A DNA stretch of 33,352 bases from Acidimicrobiales bacterium. GTDB taxonomy: Bacteria > Actinomycetota > Acidimicrobiia > Acidimicrobiales > Ilumatobacteraceae. Below the pieces are notes generated by a model that was not told the DNA's origin, made no database searches, and saw only the letters and a list, made by a program, of their open reading frames with translations. The first letter of the stretch is position 1. The number at the start of each line of letters is the position of its first letter. The translations under genes were made by a program, and so were the position numbers. The stretch lies in the NCBI GenBank assembly GCA_025463415.1, contig JAOBWO010000294.1:1-33352 (forward strand). The letters run 5' to 3'. Below, one piece after another: positions 21,890 to 28,877 of the stretch.

Positions 21890-23749
21890 TCAGTTGCTCG
21901 CCCAGTGTTCGGTGGTCTCAGGGCGCCCGAAGAAGTAGCCCTGCGCCAGTGCGACGCCGAGCTGAGCAAGGGTGGACGCCTCCTCGGCGGTCTCCACGCC
22001 TTCTGCGATGAGGTGGCAGCCGGCGGTTCGGGCGAACTCGCTCATCTCTGCAACGAGCGCCTGCCGGCGCGGATCAGCGTTCACTCGTCGAACGAGGCTT
22101 GCGTCGAGTTTGACGAAGTCGGGGCGCAGCTCGATGATGTGGCTGAAGTTCGCGATGCCGACACCAGCGTCGTCCACCGCGATGAGCAGGCGCGGCGAGA
22201 TGTTGAGATCCAGGAACTGTCCCGCAGGGAGGCCACGTGCGGTGGCGATGGCCAGCTCGAGCGTCGCCAGCTCGAGCTCCACACCCACGCCGACCGACCA
22301 GGCTTGGGCGAAGCAGATGTCGGGGCGCTCGCCGCTCGCGAACCGGGTGAGCGCTTCGTAACCTGTCGTTCGGCCGGTTCCGATCTCGACGACGGGTTGG
22401 AACAGCGTCCAGAACGCCTGAGTGGCGACGACGTGCTCGAGGTTGACCCTCAGCTCGTGGTTGCAGCGGTTCACCTCCAGCCGGTCCACCAGCACCGCGT
22501 TGGATGACGTGCCGAAGCCGATCAGCGCGGGGAGCTTGTCGGCCACCGTGGTCACCATCGAGGCGTCGCTCGTGCCGACGATGACGACACCGACGAGGAG
22601 GTCGTCTCGTCTGATCGCCCCGAACGCGGCTGCTGTGACGTCTGCGCCCAACAGTGCGGCATTGATCTGGTCCGTCTGCCGGTCGAAGCCCCCGCGGCTT
22701 CCCCACGATCCCAGCGTCGTGCGCTCGAACAGCCGGGACAGCACACCGTCGGGAAGCTGGATCGTTGTTCCTCGGCTCGGCGGCTCGCAGCCAGTCGCCG
22801 CCACAACTGTCGCACGGACGGAGCTGGTGAACGAGATGAGTCGGACGCGATCGATGCCTGGCAGATCGACGAGCTGGTCACAGACCTGCCGTGCGGCGTC
22901 CTCGAGCGACGACGCGCCGTCGCAGTGTTGGCACGCTGACCGAGGTGGGTGCGCACCGCTGCCTCTAGCTGCAGGTCGGACTCGATCTCGCGCAGACGGG
23001 TCAACGTCCCGTTGCACGGACACGTACGCCGACAGCCGTCCGTCGTCGTCGAACACCGGGGTGATCGACATCGCGTTGATGTACTCGATTCCGTTCTTGC
23101 GGCGTGAGCGCACGTCACCTCGCCACGGTCGCTCTCGGCTGAGCGTCGCCCACAACTCGCGTGCGACGGGGTCGGTTCCCTGCTTGACGAACGACGTCGG
23201 TCGCTGTCCGACGACTTCTGCGCTGCTGTATCCGCTCGCTGCCTCATAGGCGGCATTGACGAAGACGATGTTGGCGGTGGCGTCGGTGACGACCACCGCG
23301 TCCGCGGTCTGCTCGACCGCCAACGAGAGCAGTGCTCGGTCCGCTTCGGAGCGCCGCAGATCCGTGACGTCGTGGGCGATCGCAGCCAACCCGGACACCT
23401 GACCGTCTGCGTCGTGCTGCACGACACTCGTCCATGCCAGCCGACGCTCCTGCCCGGTGCCGGTCACGACGCTGTCCTCGCGGCTGCCCGGGCTCGTTCC
23501 GGTCGCCACTGCATCCAGGTACACCTGCTGCAAAGACGAGCGCTGGCGAGCGGGCACGACATCCATCCACTCGCTGCCCAGCATCTCGTCTCGGTCCCGC
23601 TCGAGCAGCGCCAGAAGATGATCGTTGATGAAGACCACGCGCCCGGCCCGGTCCAGCACAACCGCCCCCAGGTCGATGTCTCACAGGAAGTTCGCGAATC
23701 GCCAATCAGATTCTTGAAGATGCCGAGCCAACTGGGTCGATGTCGCCAT
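21890..23749 (-). pseudogene. PAS-PAS-GAF-EAL protein (c-di-GMP phosphodiesterase-like), interrupted
   Basis: From ATG 23749 (preceded by GAGAAAGG) the frame reads MATSTQLARHLQESDWRFAN, then FL, a TGA at 23681-23683, then DIDLGAVVLDRAGRVVFIND. The coding character continues across the stop, so the gene is interrupted after 22 codons; a GTG at 23659 could restart it. Two PAS domains follow, then a GAF-like domain (SLEDAARQVCDQLVDLPGID) and an EAL domain with YEALTRF, LDLNISPRL, DDAGVGI, VKLDASLV and AEGVE, so phosphodiesterase residues look present. No GGDEF domain. Between PAS2 and GAF about 36 codons are out of frame: an extra base near 23002 and a compensating loss near 22940; the alternative frame reads TRLREIESDLQLEAAVRTHL. 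Confidence 0.8.
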
Positions 23750-23899
23750 GCTGAACCTTTCTCAAACCGAAGTTCTACGGTGAGCCGTTCGGCACACAGG
23801 ATCATCGGCCGTCCCGACGGCCACCTGAAGAGGTCAATCGACGTGCCGCCGTCGATCGCAAGCAAGGTCCGCGTGGTATTCGGCCGTTCCGCCGAGGGT

Positions 23900-23937
23900 C
23901 CTCAGCCCTCACGCGGAGATGGCGACCGCGTCTGAGG
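23900..23937 (-). terminator. Possible terminator after the SDR gene
   Basis: Inner stem ACGCGG/CCGCGT with a 9-nt loop and outer arms CCTCA/TGAGG, 14 bp past the SDR stop. A second short inverted repeat (GGCCGTC-CC-GACGGCC) lies at 23807-23822. The 200 bp between the SDR and EAL genes otherwise holds only the EAL ribosome binding site. Confidence 0.4.
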
Positions 23938-23950
23938 TGAGCGGCAGTGG

Positions 23951-24733
23951 CTACTTGTGCATGCCGCCTGACACCGAGATGTCGTCGCCGGTGACGTACG
24001 ACGAGGCGTCGCTGGCGAGGTACACGACCGGGCCGACGATCTCGTCGGGGTCCGCGACTCGCTTCTGATAGGTGCCCCCGGCGATGAGATCGAGGAAACC
24101 CGGCGCGTTCTTCGCGGCACCCTCGACCATCTCGCTCATGAACGGGCCGGGGGAGAGGGCGTTCACGCGCACCTTCCAGGGCGCCCACTCCTGAGCCATG
24201 CTCTTGGTCAGGTTCAACAACGCCGCCTTCGACGCTCCGTATGCGTTCACGCCCGAACCACCGGAGTACGCGGCCATGGTCGCGACGTTGATGATGCTGC
24301 CGCCACCGTGGTCGCGCATGTGCGGTGCGATGCACTGCGACATCCGTAACGGGCCCTCCAGGTTGACCGAGAAGATCTTGCGCCACAGATCGAGCGGCAT
24401 GTCTGCCACGGAGGATCGCGATGGGCTGATGCCGGCGTTGTTGACGAGCACGTCGATGCGTCCGGTGCGTTCGATGATCGTGTCAACGATCCCCGGAATG
24501 GAATCCCAGTCACCCACGTGGCACGCGATGCCGAACGTCGTCGCGCCGGTGGTCTCCGCGATCTCGTTCGCGACTGCATCGCACAGCTCTTGCTTGCGAC
24601 TGCTGACGACCACGGTTGCGCCTGCTCGGGCGCAACCCTCGACCATTGCGCGGCCGATCCCCTTGGTCGATCCTGTCACCAAGACCGTCCGCCCGGTCAG
24701 GTCGAACAGGGACGCAGTCGGCTTCACGCCCAC
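23951..24733 (-). CDS. SDR family NAD(P)-dependent oxidoreductase
   Basis: A 260-residue classical short-chain dehydrogenase. The cofactor motif is TGSTKGIG, followed by NNAG and the active-site YGASK, with a C-terminal substrate-binding region and VYLASDASSYVTGDDISVSGG at the end. The residue 13 before the catalytic Tyr, usually Ser, is Thr in my alignment (NVATMAAYS). FabG-like length. GTG at 24733 is the start and overlaps the stop of the SnoaL-like gene by 10 bp, so the pair is translationally coupled. The gene pair is divergent from a TetR regulator with an operator between them. Substrate is probably a hydroxy or keto compound of a catabolic route (inference). Confidence 0.92.
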   Translation of the reverse strand: MGVKPTASLFDLTGRTVLVTGSTKGIGRAMVEGCARAGATVVVSSRKQELCDAVANEIAETTGATTFGIACHVGDWDSIPGIVDTIIERTGRIDVLVNNAGISPSRSSVADMPLDLWRKIFSVNLEGPLRMSQCIAPHMRDHGGGSIINVATMAAYSGGSGVNAYGASKAALLNLTKSMAQEWAPWKVRVNALSPGPFMSEMVEGAAKNAPGFLDLIAGGTYQKRVADPDEIVGPVVYLASDASSYVTGDDISVSGGMHK

Positions 24734-25161
24734 ACCTTCGTCGCTGCGAAGTCGAGGACGACGTGGAAAGCAGCGATGCGTAGTCCGTCGGCGGTGTCAC
24801 GAATCGTGAAGTCGACGATCCCCGACGAGACGTGCGATGGCTTGCCGTCGACGATGTCCGTCACCGAGAGATACGTGCGCAGGTCCACCTCCGAACCGCG
24901 GTCGGCTGTTGTGTGGATGTTGGTCGCGTTGTGCCGCAACGGATACGGGCTCCCTGCGCGATGGGGACGATGATGAGCATCCAAGGCTGCGCGCCCGTGC
25001 GTGCTCGCGGCGATGAAGGTCTCGTACGGATGGGTTCCGGTGTCCGTTCGGCAGGTGAAGACCACGTCCTCCGTTGCCAGCGCGTTGAGGACGTCGAACT
25101 CGCCCTCGTCGTAGTTCGCCCACCACCTGCCGATGAGTTCGTGCATCTCGAGTCGCTCCAT
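24724..25161 (-). CDS. SnoaL-like / nuclear transport factor 2 family protein
   Basis: A 145-residue small alpha+beta barrel protein. The N-terminus HELIGRWWANYDEGEFDVLNALATEDVVFTC is the usual helix-strand opening of the NTF2/SnoaL fold; later strands include VDLRTYLSVTDI and SSGIVDFTIRDTADGLRIAAFHVVLDF. The family includes steroid isomerases, cyclases, limonene-epoxide hydrolases and scaffold proteins; residues here do not settle which. GAGGGGG upstream of the ATG at 25161 supports the start. First gene of a two-gene operon with the SDR; a palindrome 25 bp upstream is probably its operator. Confidence 0.85.
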   Translation of the reverse strand: MERLEMHELIGRWWANYDEGEFDVLNALATEDVVFTCRTDTGTHPYETFIAASTHGRAALDAHHRPHRAGSPYPLRHNATNIHTTADRGSEVDLRTYLSVTDIVDGKPSHVSSGIVDFTIRDTADGLRIAAFHVVLDFAATKVWA

Positions 25162-25185
25162 CTCTGCCCCCTCTTGCCGTATGTC

Positions 25186-25199
25186 AGTAACATGTTACT
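25186..25199. promoter_or_regulatory. Palindromic TetR operator
   Basis: AGTAACATGTTACT is a perfect 14-bp palindrome between the divergent SnoaL-like and TetR genes. The core AACatGTT equals the inner part of the KstR-type pattern TnnAACnnGTTnnA, with outer bases swapped. It lies one base before the regulator ATG, so it should control both directions. Confidence 0.68.
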
Positions 25200-25200
25200 C

Positions 25201-25842
25201 ATGAGCGTGCATCGCAGAGGGGTCGAGCGGTCGATCGGTAATGTGCCGGCCATGGACCCGATTGGCGCCGACGAGAGCGCCCCGGAGCCGAACCGCGACG
25301 ATCCTCGCTTTCACCGTCTGGTCGAGGCAACGCGCCGGGCGGCGGAAGGCGGATACGACGCGGTCTCGATGCGCGATCTGGCTCGTGAGGCCAAGATGTC
25401 GCTCAACACCGTCTACAAGTTCTGCAGCTCGAAGGACCAATTGATCGCCGAGGCCCACGCGGAACGCATGGACGACTTTCGGGTGATGCTCGCCAAGCGC
25501 CCGCCACGTGGCGACACGGCCGAGAAGCGGGTCAAGGTCGTGCTGCGTGGCATCGCCCGCGCGCTCGAGCAAGACGACGTCGTGACGAGGACGCTGATGC
25601 GCTCGATCTACTCGGGTGGGGCTGGAGTCGCAGTGGCGAGGCAGTCCGTCACCGGCAGCTACCAGACGATGATCGATGCCGCGATCGGCGACGACGACAT
25701 CCCGGAGCGTGCAGCGATCATCGAGACGCTCGGACACGTGATCAACAGCGTCATGATCAACTGGCTGTCCAACGGCTGGGACGCCGACCGTGTCGCCGCC
25801 GTGCTGGACGACGCAGCGCGGGCGTTGCTCAGGAATCGCTGA
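25201..25842 (+). CDS. TetR family transcriptional regulator (1)
   Basis: A 213-residue repressor-like protein. The helix-turn-helix is visible as ATRRAAEGGYDAVSMRDLAREA followed by MSLNTVYKFCSSKDQLIAEA, a TetR N-terminal domain most like the KstR group. The C-terminal ligand domain is all-helical (ARALEQDDVVTRTLMRSIYS; INSVMINWLSNGWDADRV). The ATG at 25201 starts next to the palindrome; an internal ATG at 25252 (MDPIGADESAP) would give a shorter N-terminus and a leader and is equally possible. It probably represses the SDR operon and itself through that site. The effector may be the CoA ester or alcohol processed by the operon (inference). Confidence 0.9.
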   Translation: MSVHRRGVERSIGNVPAMDPIGADESAPEPNRDDPRFHRLVEATRRAAEGGYDAVSMRDLAREAKMSLNTVYKFCSSKDQLIAEAHAERMDDFRVMLAKRPPRGDTAEKRVKVVLRGIARALEQDDVVTRTLMRSIYSGGAGVAVARQSVTGSYQTMIDAAIGDDDIPERAAIIETLGHVINSVMINWLSNGWDADRVAAVLDDAARALLRNR

Positions 25843-25863
25843 TCAGAGACCGCTGATCAGAGA
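25837..25863. repeat. Tandem 14-bp repeat across convergent stop codons
   Basis: CGCTGATCAGAGA occurs twice, separated by one base. Each copy holds TGATCA, which supplies stop codons on both strands. The plus TetR gene ends in the first copy and the minus TetR gene in the second. Confidence 0.85.
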
Positions 25864-26480
25864 TGCTCCGACGGGGCGCGCCGGCTGGCATCTGGCAGCG
25901 ACGCCAGGAGCAACGCGACGATCCCTGATGCCTGCTCGTCGGTCGGCGAACGGACGCCGAGCTCGCCCAGCACAGCCATGCCGACGTCTGCGCCGACGAG
26001 CAGGAGCACGAGCGCGCGCATGCTCGCCGAGGGATCGATGTCGTCATCGCGTTGCCAACCTTCCAACGCACCCGTCCACGCGTCGATGCGCTGCCGGAGT
26101 GTCTTGCCCAGCCGCTCTCGTACTTCGGGATCGGTCCGCGCCGCGGCGGCAGCCTGCAGCAAGAGCAAGCGAAGCCGGCGACGCCCGGGGTCGTTCAGGT
26201 GCGCGTACTGCTGGGCGACGATCTTCGCGAACGGCTGATCGAGCACGTCGGGCCCGAGGTCTTCGAGGTCGCTCGCGATGCTCGCGCTGACCGCCTCGGC
26301 GAGGATCTCGGCCTTGCCCGAGAACGTCGCATAGATGGCACCGCTGCTGACCCCGCTCCGCGCCGCGATGTCGCGGATCGACGCGGCGGCGTAACCATCG
26401 GAGGCGAACATCGCAGTCGCGCTGTCGATGATCCGGTTCCGCGTGGCCTGACCCTTCGTCGTCAGGCGACGTGCCGTCAC
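25857..26480 (-). CDS. TetR family transcriptional regulator (2)
   Basis: A 207-residue regulator. The DNA-binding domain reads ATRNRIIDSATAMFASDGYA, ASIRDIAARSGVSSGAIYATF and SGKAEIL, a canonical TetR helix-turn-helix; the all-helical C-terminal part follows. The GTG at 26480 overlaps the stop of the upstream oxygenase-like gene (GTGA), so translation is coupled. The frame remains open far upstream, but that extension is antisense shadow of the oxygenase gene and is excluded. Regulator and putative oxygenase are therefore made from one message, suggesting it controls that operon, perhaps at inverted repeats near 27573-27598. Ligand unknown. Confidence 0.87.
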   Translation of the reverse strand: MTARRLTTKGQATRNRIIDSATAMFASDGYAAASIRDIAARSGVSSGAIYATFSGKAEILAEAVSASIASDLEDLGPDVLDQPFAKIVAQQYAHLNDPGRRRLRLLLLQAAAAARTDPEVRERLGKTLRQRIDAWTGALEGWQRDDDIDPSASMRALVLLLVGADVGMAVLGELGVRSPTDEQASGIVALLLASLPDASRRAPSEHL

Positions 26481-27550
26481 GATGGGAGCCAGTCGGTGGT
26501 CGGAGCGATCGCGTAGGTGTGGATCAGCGCCCGGATCCAGTCGACGTCGTGCAACGGATCGTTGGGCGCTGCCACCTGGACGCCCTTGGAGCGCATGTCG
26601 GCGAGGAGTGTGTCGACGACCACTTGGTGGGTGAGGTCGTCGGTGTGGTCCATCACCTTGCGCAACTCGTCGAGGTCCGAGTACAGCTCCGCACTCCAGT
26701 GCGACAGCAACCGGATCTGCTCCGGCTGGTAACGATGCACTCGGTCTCCGTCGGTGGTGATGTCCCAAGCGTCGTCGGTCGCGTTGTACTCGAACAGCGA
26801 TCGGCACTTCACCCCACGCACGTCGCGTTCGTCCAGGCGCCCCACGGAGTCGCCCCGATGGAACATCATCTCGTTCTGCACGACCACACCGCGGTTCCAC
26901 AAGGGGTGCTCGAGACGCTTCGGCGCCTCCAGCGGACCGTTCGGCCAATAGGTGAACGTGCCTTCATCGCCTCGATACCACCACGTGATGACCTGACCCA
27001 TCTTGACGAGGTAGTCGGTGAACAGGCCCGACTTGCCCATCACGTTCTGCAACCAGACCGGGGTGTTCTCGATGCGGACGCCGCGGAAGGTCACGGCGTC
27101 GAGGTGCGACGATGGCCCGGTCTGGTGCGGGCCGCACACGTTGAACAGCATCAAGGTCGGTTTGGCGAACTGGCATCCCCAGTAGCCCTTGACGAGATCG
27201 AGGAACTTCTCGTTGTAGAAGACTTCGTGCAGCTCCGGGTACAGGCACACCGAGTTCTGCGCGAGGAAGCCCCGGAAGTGCGGTCCGGAGAGATCGTCGA
27301 GCGTGAGCCCGTGGTTCTCGGGCACCACCCCGGTCCCCGTCGCGATGAGCTCGTCCGCCGACTGGAAGTGGTGCGAGACGATCGTCGGCCAGGGGCCGCG
27401 TGTCTTCACGATGTCGAAGAGGGTCCCGTACTGCTCGTCGGTGTACACGTCATCGATGACGAGCGGCGCCGAGAATGGCGTGAGGTTCCGAGCCAACTGC
27501 TCCAAGGGGTTCAGGGAGCCTTCACTGCGGATCGCTTCGGTTGCGGCCAT
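26477..27550 (-). CDS. Hypothetical protein, possible Fe(II)-dependent oxygenase fold
   Basis: A 357-residue soluble protein that I do not recognise by name. An HxD pair is visible at H149/D151 (SSHLDAVTFRG) and a later candidate third ligand is H231 in MMFHRGDSVG, the order expected for a double-stranded beta-helix Fe(II)/2-oxoglutarate oxygenase of the PhyH kind. An N-terminal SAPLVIDDVYTDEQYGTLFD segment also resembles the opening of that fold. These matches are short and the metal role is inference. ATG 27550 is taken from MAATEAIRSEG. The stop overlaps the TetR start, forming a two-gene operon. It is divergent from an amidohydrolase gene, suggesting a joint catabolic role. Confidence 0.72.
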   Translation of the reverse strand: MAATEAIRSEGSLNPLEQLARNLTPFSAPLVIDDVYTDEQYGTLFDIVKTRGPWPTIVSHHFQSADELIATGTGVVPENHGLTLDDLSGPHFRGFLAQNSVCLYPELHEVFYNEKFLDLVKGYWGCQFAKPTLMLFNVCGPHQTGPSSHLDAVTFRGVRIENTPVWLQNVMGKSGLFTDYLVKMGQVITWWYRGDEGTFTYWPNGPLEAPKRLEHPLWNRGVVVQNEMMFHRGDSVGRLDERDVRGVKCRSLFEYNATDDAWDITTDGDRVHRYQPEQIRLLSHWSAELYSDLDELRKVMDHTDDLTHQVVVDTLLADMRSKGVQVAAPNDPLHDVDWIRALIHTYAIAPTTDWLPS

Positions 27551-27572
27551 GACCTGCTCCGTCCTCGTCGAC

Positions 27573-27598
27573 GAACAACGGAAAGAGTAACGCTGTTC
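27573..27598. promoter_or_regulatory. Possible TetR operator in divergent intergenic region
   Basis: GAACAACG and CGCTGTTC form an imperfect inverted repeat 10 bp apart, and CTGTTC recurs at about 27605-27610. It lies upstream of the oxygenase-TetR operon within the 141-bp gap shared with the amidohydrolase gene. Suggestive only. Confidence 0.3.
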
Positions 27599-27691
27599 GG
27601 TTTTCTGTTCCGGAGCGTACAGGACCTGTTGTCATGGGCCCGCGCCAGTGGCAATCTGGTCGGACCACCGACCGATTGAGGGATTCGACCG

Positions 27692-28813
27692 ATGATCTTC
27701 GATGCCGACAGCCACGTGATGGAGGTCGACGGCTGGCTCTCCGCCTACGCCGACCCTGAGATCCGCGACCGGATGCCGGCGCTGGCTCTCGCGAATGCAG
27801 GCCAGGGCGCGAAGAAGCTGATGGAATCGATCCCAGCCGTGTGGGCGCAGCACACGACAGAGACGATCGGCGCCGATGTCATCTCCGGCCCCAAGGGGTG
27901 GATGGCACCGGGCGCCCTCGACGCGAACGTTCGCTCCCGCGTGCTCGACGCGCTTCGCATCGACGCGCAGCTCGTCTTTCCGACCTTTGCCCTGGGCCAG
28001 TTCGCCACGTCGCAGGATCAGGACATCCGCTACGGCGGGAGCCGCGCCCTGAATCGCGCGATGGCCGAGTTCTGCAGCGCCGACGACCGGCTGCTCGCCG
28101 TCGGGTTCTTGCCGCTCAACGACCCGCAGCGCGCCATCGAGGAGCTCGACATCGCGCTCGCCCTCGGCGTGAAGGCGGTGTGGGTGCCGTCGGAGGCCGC
28201 AGGCACCGTGTCACCCACGCACATCGATCTCGAGCCCGTGTGGGCTCGCCTCGCCGACGCAGGCGTCCCATTCGTGCTGCACGTCGGCGGTGGCAAGCTC
28301 TTGCCGAAGGCGTTCCACGACAACGGCCGTCCGCGTCCGACCGACTGGCTCGGCGGCGGCGAGAACCTGCGCAGCAAGGACTTCCCGGTCCTGCACCACT
28401 CGCCCGAGCGGTTCCTCGCATGCATGGCCCTCGACGGTGTCTTCCACCGCCACCCGAAGCTGCGCGGCGCAGCGATCGAACTCGGGGCGAGCTGGGTGCC
28501 GGCGCTCCTCCGCAACCTCGACCACGCACACCGCTCCTTCAGCAAGTTCGAGCCGGCGTTGCAGGAGCTCGACATGCTCCCCTCGGAGTACATCCGCCGC
28601 CAAGTCCGGTTCACGCCGTTCCCATTCGAGGACACGACGTGGCTGATCGAGCAGTGCGGCGCCGAGCTGTTCATGTTCTCCACCGACTACCCGCACCCCG
28701 AGGGCGGCCGACGGCCGTTCGAGATCTTCGGCGACGCGCTCGAGCCGTTCGACGAAACGGCTCGGGACCAGTTCTTCTGGCGCAACGGTGCCCACCACTT
28801 CGGTGTCGTCTGA
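27692..28813 (+). CDS. Amidohydrolase family protein
   Basis: A 373-residue TIM-barrel metal hydrolase/decarboxylase of the amidohydrolase-2 type. The N-terminal metal motif is FDADSHVME (DxDxH variant), a mid-barrel histidine lies in VPFVLHVGGG, and the C-terminal metal aspartate is in FSTDYPHPEGG. RDQFFWRNGAHHFGV at the end is typical (NAxxLFxL-like helix). Members act as decarboxylases or C-C hydrolases in aromatic and steroid degradation. GAGGG precedes the ATG at 27692. The gene is divergent from the oxygenase-like gene, and a glycoside hydrolase follows 64 bp downstream. Substrate not determined. Confidence 0.88.
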   Translation: MIFDADSHVMEVDGWLSAYADPEIRDRMPALALANAGQGAKKLMESIPAVWAQHTTETIGADVISGPKGWMAPGALDANVRSRVLDALRIDAQLVFPTFALGQFATSQDQDIRYGGSRALNRAMAEFCSADDRLLAVGFLPLNDPQRAIEELDIALALGVKAVWVPSEAAGTVSPTHIDLEPVWARLADAGVPFVLHVGGGKLLPKAFHDNGRPRPTDWLGGGENLRSKDFPVLHHSPERFLACMALDGVFHRHPKLRGAAIELGASWVPALLRNLDHAHRSFSKFEPALQELDMLPSEYIRRQVRFTPFPFEDTTWLIEQCGAELFMFSTDYPHPEGGRRPFEIFGDALEPFDETARDQFFWRNGAHHFGVV

Positions 28814-28877
28814 CGATTGCGATGAGCAATCAGGTCCTCGCGACGTCCGCAGTGCCAACTCCGCCATTGTTCAACCG

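Noticed and set aside
23681-23683. TGA in the PAS-GAF-EAL gene as a recoded selenocysteine codon
   Set aside because: No cysteine-type active site or downstream stem-loop is evident, and the same gene has a frameshift lesion, so a plain nonsense change or sequence error is more likely.
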